Assembly: GCA_017523995.1 (NCBI GenBank)
Contig: JAFWUX010000182.1
Location: 1-64,000, forward strand
Reading direction: 5' to 3'
From: Oscillospiraceae bacterium
GTDB lineage: Bacteria > Bacillota_A > Clostridia > Oscillospirales > Ruminococcaceae
DNA length: 64,000 bases
In this document: positions 35,874 to 45,338 of the stretch, piece by piece
How the letters are laid out: every line of letters starts with the position of its first letter
Position numbering within the stretch: position 1 is the first letter of the stretch
The notes under the pieces: generated by a model
Databases searched by the model: none
What the model saw: the letters and a program-made list of their open reading frames with translations, nothing else
What the model was told of the DNA's origin: nothing
Program-made: the position numbers and the translations under genes

Positions 35874-37645
35874 TGCAGCAGCCTGTGATTTACAGCGTCA
35901 ACGGCCCTGTTGTAAAGATCCGTAATACAAATGTCTTTTCCATGATGGAAATGGTCTATGTCGGCAACCGCCGCCTGATCGGTGAGGTCATCGGTCTGAC
36001 GGACGAGGAGACGACAATTCAGGTCTACGAGAGCACATCCGGCCTGCAGACCGGAGAACCGGTTGAGCCGACGGGCGCACCGATGTCGGTCACGCTCGGT
36101 CCCGGCATCCTGACCAATATTTTCGACGGCATCGAGCGTCCGCTCCGTGCGCTGGAGGATGCCTCCGGTGCGTTCATCGGCGACGGTCTCGCGGTGCCAA
36201 TCCTCGATACCGAAAAGGAATACGATGTCTCGATCAAGGTCAAGGTCGGCACGATGATACAGGGCGGCGAAGCCTATGCATCCTGCCCTGAGACCTCCGC
36301 GATTCTGCATCTCTGCCTTGTTCCGCCGAATCTTTCCGGCAAGGTTGTCTATGCTGCAAAGGACGGAAAACACCGCATCAACGATGAAATCATCCGTCTC
36401 GAGGATGCTGCGGGCAGAGTCCACTCGCTGACGCTCTGCCAGAAGTGGCCGATCCGCCGCGCAAGACCTGCCGCAAGAAGACTTCCGCCCTCCCGCCCGA
36501 TGATCACCGGTCAGCGTGTCCTTGATACGCTGTTCCCGATCGCAAGAGGCGGCACAGCGGCAATCCCGGGCGGTTTCGGTACAGGCAAAACCATGACACA
36601 GCACCAGATCGCAAAATGGTGCGATGCGGATATCATCGTTTATATCGGATGCGGCGAGCGCGGCAACGAAATGACGCAGGTGCTCGAGGAATTCACCGCA
36701 CTGAAGGACCCGCGCACGGGCAAATCCCTGATGGAGCGCACCGTGCTGATCGCAAATACATCGAATATGCCGGTTGCAGCGCGTGAAGCTTCGATCTACA
36801 CCGGCATCACACTTGCTGAATACTACCGCGATATGGGCTACCACATCGCGATCATGGCGGATTCCACCTCCCGCTGGGCTGAGGCGCTCCGTGAAATCTC
36901 CGGCCGACTCGAGGAAATGCCCGCGGAAGAAGGCTATCCGGCCTATCTCCCCTCCCGCCTCTCCGAGTTCTATGAGCGCACCGGCGCCTATGAGACACTC
37001 AACGGCAGAGAGGGCAGCGTCACCGTTATCGGTGCCGTTTCGCCGCAGGGAAGTGACTTCTCCGAGCCTGTCACCCAGAATACACGCCGCTTCGTCCGCT
37101 GCTTCTGGGGACTGGACAAAGCGCTCGCCTATGCGCGTCACTATCCGGCGATCAACTGGAACATGAGCTACAGCGAATATCTGGATGATCTCTCGCATTT
37201 CTATGAGGCAGAGGTCGATCCGAAGTTCAATGAGTACCGCACCGAAATCAGCGCGCTGCTGAAAGAGGAGCAGTCGCTCATGGATATCGTCCGCCTGATC
37301 GGCTCCGATGTCCTGCCCGACGATCAGAAGCTCATCATTGAGATTGCGCGTCTGATCCGTGTCGGATTCCTGCAGCAGAACGCCTATCACGCAGAGGATA
37401 CCTATGTCCCGCTCGATAAGCAGTTCCGCATGATGGAGCTGATCCTCCATGTCTACCACCGCACCAAGAAGATGATCGCGGAGCATGTCGATCTCGAGGC
37501 GATCAAATCGAGCGGCATCATGGAGCTGGTCAGCAAGGTCAAATACGATATTCCGAACCGGCAGCTTGAGCGCTTTGACGCGCTGACGCAGCAGATCGAC
37601 GGCATGCTCGATGCACTGCGCACAAAGAAAAAGGAGGTGCTGTAA
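35870..37645 (+). CDS. ntpA: V-type ATPase catalytic subunit A
   Basis: 591 aa, nucleotide-hydrolysing subunit. P-loop GGFGTGKT at residues 234-241 (other V/A-type enzymes usually have GPFG(S/A)GKT, so Gly235 and Thr238 differ), catalytic [39 protein letters not shown] and the V/A-type insertion (about 110-190). Starts at ATG 35870 (ATGATG), overlapping the ntpE stop. Confidence 0.96.
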   Translation: MMQQPVIYSVNGPVVKIRNTNVFSMMEMVYVGNRRLIGEVIGLTDEETTIQVYESTSGLQTGEPVEPTGAPMSVTLGPGILTNIFDGIERPLRALEDASGAFIGDGLAVPILDTEKEYDVSIKVKVGTMIQGGEAYASCPETSAILHLCLVPPNLSGKVVYAAKDGKHRINDEIIRLEDAAGRVHSLTLCQKWPIRRARPAARRLPPSRPMITGQRVLDTLFPIARGGTAAIPGGFGTGKTMTQHQIAKWCDADIIVYIGCGERGNEMTQVLEEFTALKDPRTGKSLMERTVLIANTSNMPVAAREASIYTGITLAEYYRDMGYHIAIMADSTSRWAEALREISGRLEEMPAEEGYPAYLPSRLSEFYERTGAYETLNGREGSVTVIGAVSPQGSDFSEPVTQNTRRFVRCFWGLDKALAYARHYPAINWNMSYSEYLDDLSHFYEAEVDPKFNEYRTEISALLKEEQSLMDIVRLIGSDVLPDDQKLIIEIARLIRVGFLQQNAYHAEDTYVPLDKQFRMMELILHVYHRTKKMIAEHVDLEAIKSSGIMELVSKVKYDIPNRQLERFDALTQQIDGMLDALRTKKKEVL

Positions 37646-37648
37646 CCC

Positions 37649-39058
37649 ATGAGTCTGCAATATTTCGGGCTTCACAGCATCAGCGGTTCGCTGGTTGTCC
37701 TTGACCATGTGGAGGGCGCAAAGTTCGACGAAATGGCGCGCATCGTGCTGGATGACGGCACCGAGCGCACCGGCAGAGTCGCGATGCTCGAGGGCGATAA
37801 GGCGATTCTGCAGGTCTTTGAGGGCACACACGGGCTCTCGCTGACCAATACCCGCACACAGTTCACCGGCCGCCCGATGGAGCTGCCGCTTTCCGGCGAT
37901 CTGCTCGGCAGAGTGTTCACCGGCGCAGGCAGACCCGCTGACGGTCTCGGCGAAGTGATGCCGGAGAAATTCGGCGATATCAACGGCGCACCGCTCAATC
38001 CGGTGTCCCGTCAGTATCCGAGGAACTATATCCAGACCGGTATCTCCTCGATCGACTGCCTGATGACGCTGATCCGCGGTCAAAAGCTGCCGATCTTCTC
38101 CGGTACAGGTCTTTCGCACAACAAGCTCGCTGTCCAGATCGTGCAGCAGGCAAGAATCGCAAAGGATTCGGGCGCGGAGTTCGCCGTTGTGTTCGCGGCA
38201 ATGGGCATCCAGAATGACGTTGCGGATTACTTCCGCCGCAGCTTCGCCGAGAGCGGCGTTCTGCAGAATGTTGTCATGTTCCTGAACCTCGCGAACGATC
38301 CGATTGTTGAGCGTATCATCACGCCGCGCTGCGCACTGACCGCCGCGGAGTATCTCGCATATGAAAAGCACATGCACATCCTCGTAGTCATGACCGACAT
38401 GACGGCTTACGCGGAGGCACTGCGCGAGTTCTCGTCCTCCAAGGGTGAGATTCCCGGCAGAAAGGGCTTTCCGGGATATCTCTACTCCGACCTTGCCTCG
38501 CTTTATGAGCGTGCAGGCATCATTGAGGGCATCGAGGGCAGCGTGACGCAGCTCCCGATCCTGACCATGCCGAATGACGATATCACGCACCCTGTCCCTG
38601 ACCTGACAGGCTACATCACCGAGGGTCAGATCGTTCTGGACAGAGGTCTGGAGCAGGGCGGTGTCTATCCGCCGATCTCGGTTCTGCCGTCGCTCTCCCG
38701 TCTGATGAAGGACGGCATCGGCGAAGGCTACACCAGAGCCGATCACTCCGCCGTCGCAAACCAGCTGTTCGCCTCCTATGCACAGGTGCAGGATGCGCGC
38801 TCGCTGGCGTCGGTTATCGGTGAGGAGGAGCTTTCCGCACTGGATAAGCAATATCTCGCCTTCGGCAAATACTTTGAAAAATGCTTCCTCTCGCAGGGCT
38901 TCGATGAGAACCGCTCGATGGAGGAAACGCTGGATCTCGGCTGGACGCTGCTTTCGCTGCTGCCGAAATCCGCGCTCGACCGTGTAGACGATCAGGTGCT
39001 CGATGCGCATTACGATCCGGATGCCGCTGCCGCCCTGATCCGGAAGGTGGAGGGTTAA
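37649..39058 (+). CDS. ntpB: V-type ATPase regulatory subunit B
   Basis: 469 aa non-catalytic partner of A; no true Walker A ([14 protein letters not shown] instead). VIGLVxG-type N-terminal barrel, [17 protein letters not shown] and [25 protein letters not shown] are family signatures. AAGGAGGTG at the end of ntpA serves as ribosome site. Confidence 0.96.
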   Translation: MSLQYFGLHSISGSLVVLDHVEGAKFDEMARIVLDDGTERTGRVAMLEGDKAILQVFEGTHGLSLTNTRTQFTGRPMELPLSGDLLGRVFTGAGRPADGLGEVMPEKFGDINGAPLNPVSRQYPRNYIQTGISSIDCLMTLIRGQKLPIFSGTGLSHNKLAVQIVQQARIAKDSGAEFAVVFAAMGIQNDVADYFRRSFAESGVLQNVVMFLNLANDPIVERIITPRCALTAAEYLAYEKHMHILVVMTDMTAYAEALREFSSSKGEIPGRKGFPGYLYSDLASLYERAGIIEGIEGSVTQLPILTMPNDDITHPVPDLTGYITEGQIVLDRGLEQGGVYPPISVLPSLSRLMKDGIGEGYTRADHSAVANQLFASYAQVQDARSLASVIGEEELSALDKQYLAFGKYFEKCFLSQGFDENRSMEETLDLGWTLLSLLPKSALDRVDDQVLDAHYDPDAAAALIRKVEG

Positions 39059-39059
39059 C

Positions 39060-39668
39060 GTGGCAAATCAGGTATTCCCGACAAAAGGCAATCTGATGGC
39101 AGCCAAGCGCTCTCTGGTGCTCGCAAAACTCGGCTATGATCTCATGGACCGCAAGCGAAATGTCCTGATCCGTGAGCTGATGCAGCTGGTGGACCGCGCC
39201 AAGGAGCTGCGCGGCAGCATCGAGAAGACCTATGAAACCGCCTATGCCGAATTGCAGGATGCCAATATCACGCTCGGCGTTGTGGAGCGGTTTGCAAATG
39301 CCGTCCCGATCGACGACCGCATCGAGATTGAGACACGCACCGTCATGGGCGTTGAAATCCCGAAGGTCACGCATCCCGATGAACTCGAGGTGCAGGTGCC
39401 CTATGGCTTCCTCGATACCAATGTGCAGCTGGACGAAGCCTATGCCGCGTTCTGCAGGGTGCGCAATATGACGCTGATCCTTGCAGAGGTGGACAGCGGC
39501 GTGTTCCGGCTGGCAACAGCGATTCAGGCGACGCAGCGCCGTGCAAACGCGCTGAAAAACGTCCTGATCCCGCGCTACAGCGAAATCATCCGGACAATCT
39601 CCGATGCACTTGAGGATAAGGAGCGCGAGGAATTCACCCGCATGAAGATCATCAAGGCAACGAAATGA
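39060..39668 (+). CDS. ntpD: V-type ATPase subunit D
   Basis: 202 aa central shaft subunit; two long helices at the ends: FPTKGNLMAAKRSLVLAKLGYDLMDRKRNVLIRELM and RRANALKNVLIPRYSEIIRTI, which are diagnostic. GTG start at 39060 with GGAGG six bases before, one base after the ntpB stop. Last ATPase gene; the stop touches repeat copy D. Confidence 0.94.
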   Translation: MANQVFPTKGNLMAAKRSLVLAKLGYDLMDRKRNVLIRELMQLVDRAKELRGSIEKTYETAYAELQDANITLGVVERFANAVPIDDRIEIETRTVMGVEIPKVTHPDELEVQVPYGFLDTNVQLDEAYAAFCRVRNMTLILAEVDSGVFRLATAIQATQRRANALKNVLIPRYSEIIRTISDALEDKEREEFTRMKIIKATK

Positions 39669-39721
39669 GGTATCGCTCTGCGATGATTTAGAATGGAGTT
39701 CCGCTCCAAACCCCGCCAAAG
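39669..39721 (+). repeat. Dispersed 3'-UTR-type element, copy D (shortened)
   Basis: GGTATCGCTCTGCGATGATTT starts at the base after the ntpD stop. Then AATGGAGTTCCGCTCCAAAC and CCCCGCCAAAG, after which the match ends; hairpin 2 and the 3' end are missing. Confidence 0.75.
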
Positions 39722-39778
39722 AAATATGGATACAGTTTGAAAAGCAATCATAAAATCACATTCTAAAAGGATCAAACC

Positions 39779-40267
39779 ATGAAAACATTTGACGGGCTGA
39801 TTCCGCCCGAACAGCGCGCCGCTTTCAATGAGCAATTCATCGGCGGCGCGGTTCCTTTCTTCTCTTATGCAACAGAAAAGTGCGCAATCGACGGAATTCT
39901 CGCTGCTGCGCACTTTTTTACACCTGATTTTACCTTAATCGGCGACTGCGTCTTTCTGACGGCGATCATGCCGCCCGATTTTGATGAAGCCGCCTACCGC
40001 GAAATGGAACAGCGGTATCACGGCGACCATTCCGCAATGGAGCGCTGGGTCAATGCGTGGTCGGTCGGGGATTATTTCCTCAACGCCGATCCGGAATACA
40101 TGGACGATGAACAGATCCTCACCGCCTTCACGGACTGCCTGCAATATTACTGGGGACAGCGCTTAAAGCAGCTCTTTCCCGACCGCGATTTCATCTTTGA
40201 AACCGGCTATGAGATCGAGGGCGAGCTCGGATACAGCATCACATTCTATCAAAGCCGTTGCCGGTAG
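39779..40267 (+). CDS. Protein of unknown function
   Basis: 162 aa, acidic, soluble, rich in aromatic residues (VPFFSYATEK, HFFTPDFTLIGDCVFL, CLQYYWGQRL). No family recognised, no signal or membrane segment. AAAAGGATC lies before the ATG. It follows the ATPase operon by about 110 bases and precedes a GNAT gene by 96 bases. Confidence 0.65.
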   Translation: MKTFDGLIPPEQRAAFNEQFIGGAVPFFSYATEKCAIDGILAAAHFFTPDFTLIGDCVFLTAIMPPDFDEAAYREMEQRYHGDHSAMERWVNAWSVGDYFLNADPEYMDDEQILTAFTDCLQYYWGQRLKQLFPDRDFIFETGYEIEGELGYSITFYQSRCR

Positions 40268-40363
40268 AACCGGCAGCCATTTTCTAAAGTATTCCGGATG
40301 CGTCTTGCGTATCGGAATGCAGTGTGTTTCCGTCAGCACTTACGCAAGGGAGAACTGGTATCT

Positions 40364-40807
40364 ATGGAAATACAACTGATACAGAACGAGCATCCGCTCT
40401 GGGAAAAGACCGCGTGCTTTGCCGAAAGCTGCGCATGGCGTACAGGAGCATTCCTTGCCGAACGGATGCGCGAAAACCGGTTTCAGCCGTGGGAGCGCGT
40501 GATCATTGCGCTGGACGGCGAACAGATCGCCGGATTCTGCACGATCACCGAAAAGGATGAGCTGCCTGACGATGCTCCGTTTTCGCCGTTCATCGGGTTT
40601 GTATTCGTGGATGAACGGTACCGCGGAAACCGGCTCTCCGAGCGCATGATCCGGTCTGCGCTCGGCTATGCAAAGGAGACCGGCTGTCAGGCTGTGTACA
40701 TCGTGAGCGGCGAACAGGGCTTATACGAAAAATACGGCTTTGAAAAGATCGGCGATTTTGAAACGGTCTACGGCACAGCCGAGCAGCTTTTTCAGATCGC
40801 CGTCTGA
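40364..40807 (+). CDS. GNAT-family N-acetyltransferase
   Basis: 147 aa. Acetyl-CoA-binding core: IGFVFVDERYRGNRLSERMIRSALGYAKETG (motif A, about residues 80-110, with RYRGNRLSE in place of R/Q-x-x-G-x-G/A) and VSGEQGLYEKYGFEKIGD (motif B). ATG 40364 (MEIQLIQ) has GGGAGA 10 bases upstream; an in-frame ATG at 40298 would add 22 residues that do not look conserved. Substrate unknown. It lies 21 bases before aguB and may be co-expressed. Confidence 0.85.
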   Translation: MEIQLIQNEHPLWEKTACFAESCAWRTGAFLAERMRENRFQPWERVIIALDGEQIAGFCTITEKDELPDDAPFSPFIGFVFVDERYRGNRLSERMIRSALGYAKETGCQAVYIVSGEQGLYEKYGFEKIGDFETVYGTAEQLFQIAV

Positions 40808-40828
40808 GATTACAAAGGAGAACATGAT

Positions 40829-41710
40829 ATGAGCAGAGTTGTTACAGTCGCTGCCGTGCAGATGCAGTGCAGCGCCGATCCGGCGGAAAGCCTTGCCAAA
40901 GCAGAGCAGGCAATCCGCAAGGCTGCCGCAGACGGCGCACAGATCATTCTGCTGCCGGAGCTTTTCGAGCGGCAGTATTTCTGTCAGGAGCGCCGCTATG
41001 AATATTACGCATTTGCGCAGAAAACCGAGGAGAATCCGGCTGTGCGCCGCTGCATGGAACTTGCAAGGGAGCTCGCTGTGGTGCTGCCCGTCAGCTTCTA
41101 TGAGCGCGACGGAAACCGCCTGTTCAACTCCGAGGCGATCATCGACGCCGACGGCACGCTGCTCGGTGTCTACCGCAAAACGCATATCCCCGATGACCAC
41201 TACTATCAGGAAAAATTCTACTTCACGCCCGGCAACACCGGTTTCCTGACATGGAAAACGCGCTATGCGACGATCGGCGTCGGCATCTGCTGGGATCAGT
41301 GGTTCCCGGAGACCGCGCGCTCGCTTGTCCTGAACGGCGCAGAGCTGCTCTTTTTCCCGACGGCAATCGGTTCGGAGCCGATCCTCGAGACAGACAGCGA
41401 ACCGCACTGGCAGACCACGATGCAGGGACACGCAGCGGCGAATATCACGCCGGTGATTGCTGCAAACCGCATCGGGCTGGAGACCGTCACACCCTGTGCA
41501 GAGAACGGCATGCAGGAATCCGCGCTCCGCTTTTACGGCTCCTCGTTCATCACAACGGAAACCGGCGCAATTGCGGCGCAGGCATCCCGCGATGCAGAAG
41601 CCATCGTGATGCACAGCTTCGATCTCGATGAAATCGCGCAGGCAAAGCTCGACTGGGGACTCTTCCGCGACCGCCGTCCGCACTGTTACGGCGCGATCAC
41701 AACCGAATAA
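40829..41710 (+). CDS. aguB: N-carbamoylputrescine amidase
   Basis: 293 aa nitrilase-superfamily enzyme: N-carbamoylputrescine to putrescine, CO2 and ammonia. The Glu-Lys-Cys triad is visible in ILLPELFE, VYRKTHIPD and GVGICWDQWFPE. Subfamily hallmarks are RQYFCQ, HYYQEKFYFTPG and GSEP. AAAGGAG before the ATG. AguA (agmatine deiminase) is not in the window, so the pathway must be completed elsewhere. Confidence 0.93.
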   Translation: MSRVVTVAAVQMQCSADPAESLAKAEQAIRKAAADGAQIILLPELFERQYFCQERRYEYYAFAQKTEENPAVRRCMELARELAVVLPVSFYERDGNRLFNSEAIIDADGTLLGVYRKTHIPDDHYYQEKFYFTPGNTGFLTWKTRYATIGVGICWDQWFPETARSLVLNGAELLFFPTAIGSEPILETDSEPHWQTTMQGHAAANITPVIAANRIGLETVTPCAENGMQESALRFYGSSFITTETGAIAAQASRDAEAIVMHSFDLDEIAQAKLDWGLFRDRRPHCYGAITTE

Positions 41711-41715
41711 AAAAC

Positions 41716-41755
41716 AATCCGCGAAACCAAAGCATTTGCTTCGATTTCGCGGATT
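41716..41755. terminator. Bidirectional terminator between aguB and the DUF4190 gene
   Basis: Perfect 11-bp stem AATCCGCGAAA/TTTCGCGGATT; TTTTC follows on plus and GTTTTTTATTC on minus. Confidence 0.88.
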
Positions 41756-41763
41756 TTTTCATC

Positions 41764-42384
41764 TCAATAGCAGGGAACCAGAATTGCCGCATCATTCTGC
41801 AGCTGCGTTTCAGCAGGTGTCTCACTGCTCTGCGGCGTCTGGCTGCTTGTCGGCATATTCGAGAGATACGGATTTTTCAGCGCGCCGGCTTTGTACTGCT
41901 CCAGCAGCACATCCATCACATCATAGAAAGTGCCGTCATACTTTGCAAAGAACGATTTGAACGGATCCTCGGTATATTTTTCGAGGTATTCCGGAATCGT
42001 GCCGTCCTGCTCGTATGCAGGGAAGACCGTATCCTGTTCAAGCACAAGCTGACCGAAATCCTCAATGATCGTCGAGCTGTACGGCAGGATATCCCGCACG
42101 GAAAAGAGCACTGCGCCGATCATCAGAATGCAGAGCCCCGAACACACAATGCCGGTGACGGCAAGCCCTGTGCCGTCTCTGCGCTTTGCCAGCGAAATGA
42201 TACCGAGGATCAGTGCAAGCGGTGCGGTGATGAATGTAATGCAGGCACAGCAGCACAAGCCGATGAGGCTGACAAAGCCGAGGATCATCGCTGCAACTGC
42301 AAGCCCCGATTTGCGTTTCTGCTGCGGCGGCGTGATGGTCACATCAACACCCTCATAGCCGCGCGGATTTTGATTCTGTTCCAT
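41764..42384 (-). CDS. DUF4190-type membrane protein
   Basis: 206 aa. Proline/Gln-rich cytoplasmic start (MEQNQNPRGYEG), two membrane segments (about 27-62 and 70-95) with the DUF4190 pattern SGLAVAAMILGFVSLIG and LALILGIISLAKRRDGTGLAVTGIV, then a 110-residue outside tail ending SSETPAETQLQNDAAILVPCY. Cys-rich stretch CCCACIT in the first helix. Role unknown. AGGAG eight bases before the ATG. Confidence 0.8.
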   Translation of the reverse strand: MEQNQNPRGYEGVDVTITPPQQKRKSGLAVAAMILGFVSLIGLCCCACITFITAPLALILGIISLAKRRDGTGLAVTGIVCSGLCILMIGAVLFSVRDILPYSSTIIEDFGQLVLEQDTVFPAYEQDGTIPEYLEKYTEDPFKSFFAKYDGTFYDVMDVLLEQYKAGALKNPYLSNMPTSSQTPQSSETPAETQLQNDAAILVPCY

Positions 42385-42404
42385 AATTCACACTCCTGAT
42401 TCGG

Positions 42405-43352
42405 TCAGACGTCCATTTCCCAGTTCCAGTTGCGCAGCGGCAGCTCCGCAAGGTCATAGGGTGTCCGCTGATAAACACAATAATTGAGCCAGTTGGAAAA
42501 CATCAGATTTGCATGGCAGCGCCACGAGAAACGCGGCATCTCTGCCGGATCGTTATGCGGGAAATAATTGAACGGCATCTCGATCTCCAGCCCCTTTTCC
42601 TTATCGCGGAAGTATTCCGAGGCGAGGGTATTGCGGTCATATTCCGAATGTCCGGTGATGAAATACTGTCTGCCGTTGCGGTTCGCGACGATGTGGACAC
42701 CGGAAAGCTCCGAGCTTGTCAGAATCACGAGCTCCTTTACCTTTTCGATATCCGCTCTGCGCACCTCGGTGTGTCGGGAATGCGGCACATCAAAGACATC
42801 ATCGAATCCGCGCAGCAGCAGCGATTTTTTGACCTCCGCCCGATGCGGAAAGATGCCGAACATCTTTTTCGGGAGCTGATACTTCGGCACGCCGAAGTGA
42901 TAATAGAGACCCGCCTGCGCACCCCAGCAGATATGCAGCGTGCTGAACACATGGGTCTTGGACCACTCCATCAGCTCGCAGATTTCCTGCCAGTAATCGA
43001 CCTCCTCAAAGGGGAGCTGTTCAACCGGTGCACCGGTGATGATCATGCCGTCATAGAATTTGTCACGAATCTCCGTCAGCGTGGTATAGAACGCATCCAT
43101 GTGGCTCTGCGAGGTATTCTTGGAAACATGCGATTCCATGCGCAGCAGCGAGATATCCACCTGAATCGGCGTATTGCTCAGCAGGCGCAGGAGCTGCAGC
43201 TCCGTCTCAAGCTTTTTGGGCATGATATTGAGCACAAGAATCCGCAGCGGACGAATATCCTGATGCGCCGCGCGGTCGCTGTCCATGACAAAGATATGTT
43301 CATTGAGAAGCGCCTGATAGGCAGGCAGCTCCGGCGAAATACAAATCGGCAA
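42405..43352 (-). CDS. metA: Homoserine O-acetyltransferase, MetA type
   Basis: 315 aa. First committed step of methionine synthesis from homoserine. Catalytic Cys142 in [10 protein letters not shown], His235 and Glu237 in TGHSEYD. Residue 111 is Glu ([16 protein letters not shown]); in characterised MetA proteins Glu111 gives acetyl-CoA use and Gly111 succinyl-CoA use, so this enzyme should make O-acetylhomoserine. That fits the MetY at 19.3-20.5 kb. Starts at TTG 43352 ([12 protein letters not shown]) with AAAGGAG nine bases upstream. Alone on its transcript; no S-box leader is visible. Confidence 0.94.
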   Translation of the reverse strand: MPICISPELPAYQALLNEHIFVMDSDRAAHQDIRPLRILVLNIMPKKLETELQLLRLLSNTPIQVDISLLRMESHVSKNTSQSHMDAFYTTLTEIRDKFYDGMIITGAPVEQLPFEEVDYWQEICELMEWSKTHVFSTLHICWGAQAGLYYHFGVPKYQLPKKMFGIFPHRAEVKKSLLLRGFDDVFDVPHSRHTEVRRADIEKVKELVILTSSELSGVHIVANRNGRQYFITGHSEYDRNTLASEYFRDKEKGLEIEMPFNYFPHNDPAEMPRFSWRCHANLMFSNWLNYCVYQRTPYDLAELPLRNWNWEMDV

Positions 43353-43393
43353 AAAAACTGCTCCTTTCTGTCCCCTGCAATAAAATGGGGAAA

Positions 43394-43419
43394 TGACCGC
43401 CGGTCTTTCACAGCGGTCA
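43394..43419 (-). terminator. Terminator of the biotin carboxyl-transfer operon
   Basis: TGACCGC/GCGGTCA stem 28 bases past the stop at 43448, followed on the minus strand by TTTCCCCATTTTATT. Confidence 0.6.
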
Positions 43420-43447
43420 CCCGAAGCATTTTCATTGCAAGATTCTG

Positions 43448-44845
43448 TTATACGGGATGAATCTGCTTTTCGGCATTCCCGTGGACGCCGTCGAGACCGA
43501 ACATCTTGTCGCGGCGCTTTTCAAAGAATTTGACTGCAACCTGACCGAACTGCGCATAGGAGAGAACATCCTCCTCCTGCGTGATCCACTCAGCGCACTC
43601 CTCTTTCAGCTTATCGAGCTCCGGCTCGAGCAGGTCTGCCGGACGGCAGGTGATCGGCTCCTGATCCTTGAGGATCATCTTCTGGAATTCCGGATCAATC
43701 GGGAGCGGTGTTTTGCCGTATTCGCCGCGCACCATTGCTCTGAATTCCTTGGTGACCATCTTGTAGCGTTCGCCGCCGATGATGTTGAACACAGCCTGTG
43801 TGCCGACGATCTGCGAGGTCGGGGTAACGAGCGGCGGGAAGCCTGCATCCTTGCGGACACGCGGAACCTCCTCGAGAACCGCCGTCAGCTGATCCTCCTT
43901 GCCTGCCTGCTTGAGCTGCGAGAGCAGGTTGGAGAGCATGCCGCCCGGAACCTGATAGATCAGCGTCTTTGCATCGGTTGCCAGCATCTTCGGATCGAGC
44001 AGACCGGATTTGATATACTTTTCGCGCAGTTCCATGAAGAACGGACGCAGCTCGCTCAGCTTGACAAGGTCAAGACCGGTATCATATTCGGTGCCTGCAA
44101 ATGCCGCGACCATAGATTCGGTCGGTGCATGGGAGGTGCCGAGTGCGAGCGGGCTCATTGCGGTGTCGATGACATCAACGCCTGCTTCTGCAGCCTTCAT
44201 CAGGCACATCGAAGCGAGACCGGAGGTGTAGTGCGTATGTAGCTGGATCGGCAGCTTGGTGACCTTCTTCAGTGCCTTGACGAGCGACTCTGCACGGTAG
44301 GGCGTCAGCAGCGCAGCCATATCCTTGATGCAGATCGAATCCGCACCGGCGTTCTCGATCTGCTTTGCATAGTTGACATAGTACTCATCGGTGAAGACCT
44401 CACCGGTTGTGAAGCTCATTGCGACCTGCGTATGTGCGCCCTCTTTCTTTGCCGCTTTGATCGCGGTTTCGAGGTTGCGGATATCATTCAGCGCATCAAA
44501 GATACGGATGACATCAATGCCGTTTGCAATGGACTTCTGCACAAAATACTCGACAACATCATCTGCATAGTGGCGGTAGCCCAGCATGTTCTGACCGCGG
44601 AACAGCATCTGCAGCGGCGTATTCGGCATGTTCTTCTTGAGGATGCGCAGTCTCTCCCACGGATCCTCATTCAGGAAGCGCAGGCAGGAATCGAAGGTTG
44701 CGCCGCCCCAGCACTCAATCGAGCGGAAGCCGATCTTATCGAGCTCCGGCAGGATCGGGAGCATTTCATCCGTTGTCATGCGCGTTGCAATCAAAGACTG
44801 ATGCGCGTCACGCAGTACGGTTTCTGTAATTCCAATTTTCGCCAT
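43448..44845 (-). CDS. oadA: Pyruvate/oxaloacetate carboxyltransferase subunit (OadA / transcarboxylase 5S type)
   Basis: 465 aa, without a fused biotin domain. Moves CO2 between pyruvate/oxaloacetate and carboxybiotin. [38 protein letters not shown], metal ligands HTHYTSG, the Lys in [10 protein letters not shown], and PGGMLSNLL are all conserved. Last of three genes with a free biotin carrier and an acyl-CoA carboxyltransferase-like protein; there is no membrane beta subunit or biotin carboxylase, which fits a soluble transcarboxylase better than a Na+ pump. The start ATG 44845 is 18 bases after the carrier gene. Confidence 0.92.
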   Translation of the reverse strand: MAKIGITETVLRDAHQSLIATRMTTDEMLPILPELDKIGFRSIECWGGATFDSCLRFLNEDPWERLRILKKNMPNTPLQMLFRGQNMLGYRHYADDVVEYFVQKSIANGIDVIRIFDALNDIRNLETAIKAAKKEGAHTQVAMSFTTGEVFTDEYYVNYAKQIENAGADSICIKDMAALLTPYRAESLVKALKKVTKLPIQLHTHYTSGLASMCLMKAAEAGVDVIDTAMSPLALGTSHAPTESMVAAFAGTEYDTGLDLVKLSELRPFFMELREKYIKSGLLDPKMLATDAKTLIYQVPGGMLSNLLSQLKQAGKEDQLTAVLEEVPRVRKDAGFPPLVTPTSQIVGTQAVFNIIGGERYKMVTKEFRAMVRGEYGKTPLPIDPEFQKMILKDQEPITCRPADLLEPELDKLKEECAEWITQEEDVLSYAQFGQVAVKFFEKRRDKMFGLDGVHGNAEKQIHPV

Positions 44846-44863
44846 AATCGTTCACACTTTCTC

Positions 44864-45259
44864 TCAGCCGAGCACGGCAAGTGCATCGCCCGGGTTGACG
44901 CTGCTGCCCTTTGTCGTGTTGACTGCGAGCACGGTGCCGTCTTCCGGTGCAACGATATCATTTTCCATCTTCATTGCCTCGAGGACAAAGAGAACCTGTC
45001 CCTTTGTGACGCTGTCGCCCGCCTTGCACTTGACGTCAAGGATGGTGCCGGGCATCGGAGCGGAGACCGGTGTGCCGTCTGCTGCGGAGACAGCCGGAGC
45101 TGCTGCCGGTGCAGGGGCTGCTGCCGGAGCCGGAGCTGCCGCTGCTGCGGGTGCTGCTGCAGCCGGAGCCGCTGCTGCCGGTGCTGCACCTGCGCCGAGT
45201 TCCTCGACAACAACATCATACTGCTTATTATTTACGGTTACACGAAACTGCTTGCTCAT
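44864..45259 (-). CDS. Biotin carboxyl carrier protein
   Basis: 131 aa. The biotinyl domain at the C-terminus has the biotinylated Lys in [11 protein letters not shown] (about residue 97) and the usual PMPGTILDV and GDSVTKGQ strands. An Ala/Pro swinging-arm linker (about residues 24-58) joins it to an N-terminal [16 protein letters not shown] segment, as in OadA-tail, MmdC and 1.3S proteins. GGAGGATAAACTC precedes the ATG. Confidence 0.93.
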   Translation of the reverse strand: MSKQFRVTVNNKQYDVVVEELGAGAAPAAAAPAAAAPAAAAAPAPAAAPAPAAAPAVSAADGTPVSAPMPGTILDVKCKAGDSVTKGQVLFVLEAMKMENDIVAPEDGTVLAVNTTKGSSVNPGDALAVLG

Positions 45260-45338
45260 GAGTTTATCCTCCTGATTTCTAGTAATTCACGATATCATTC
45301 ACGCTCGTCGGCGCTGCGGGCTTTGCCGCAAACGCAAA

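Noticed and set aside
35846..39010. 1054-codon ORF on the minus strand
   Set aside because: Antisense to ntpA and ntpB, which are certain genes; the translation is low-quality and unlike any protein family.
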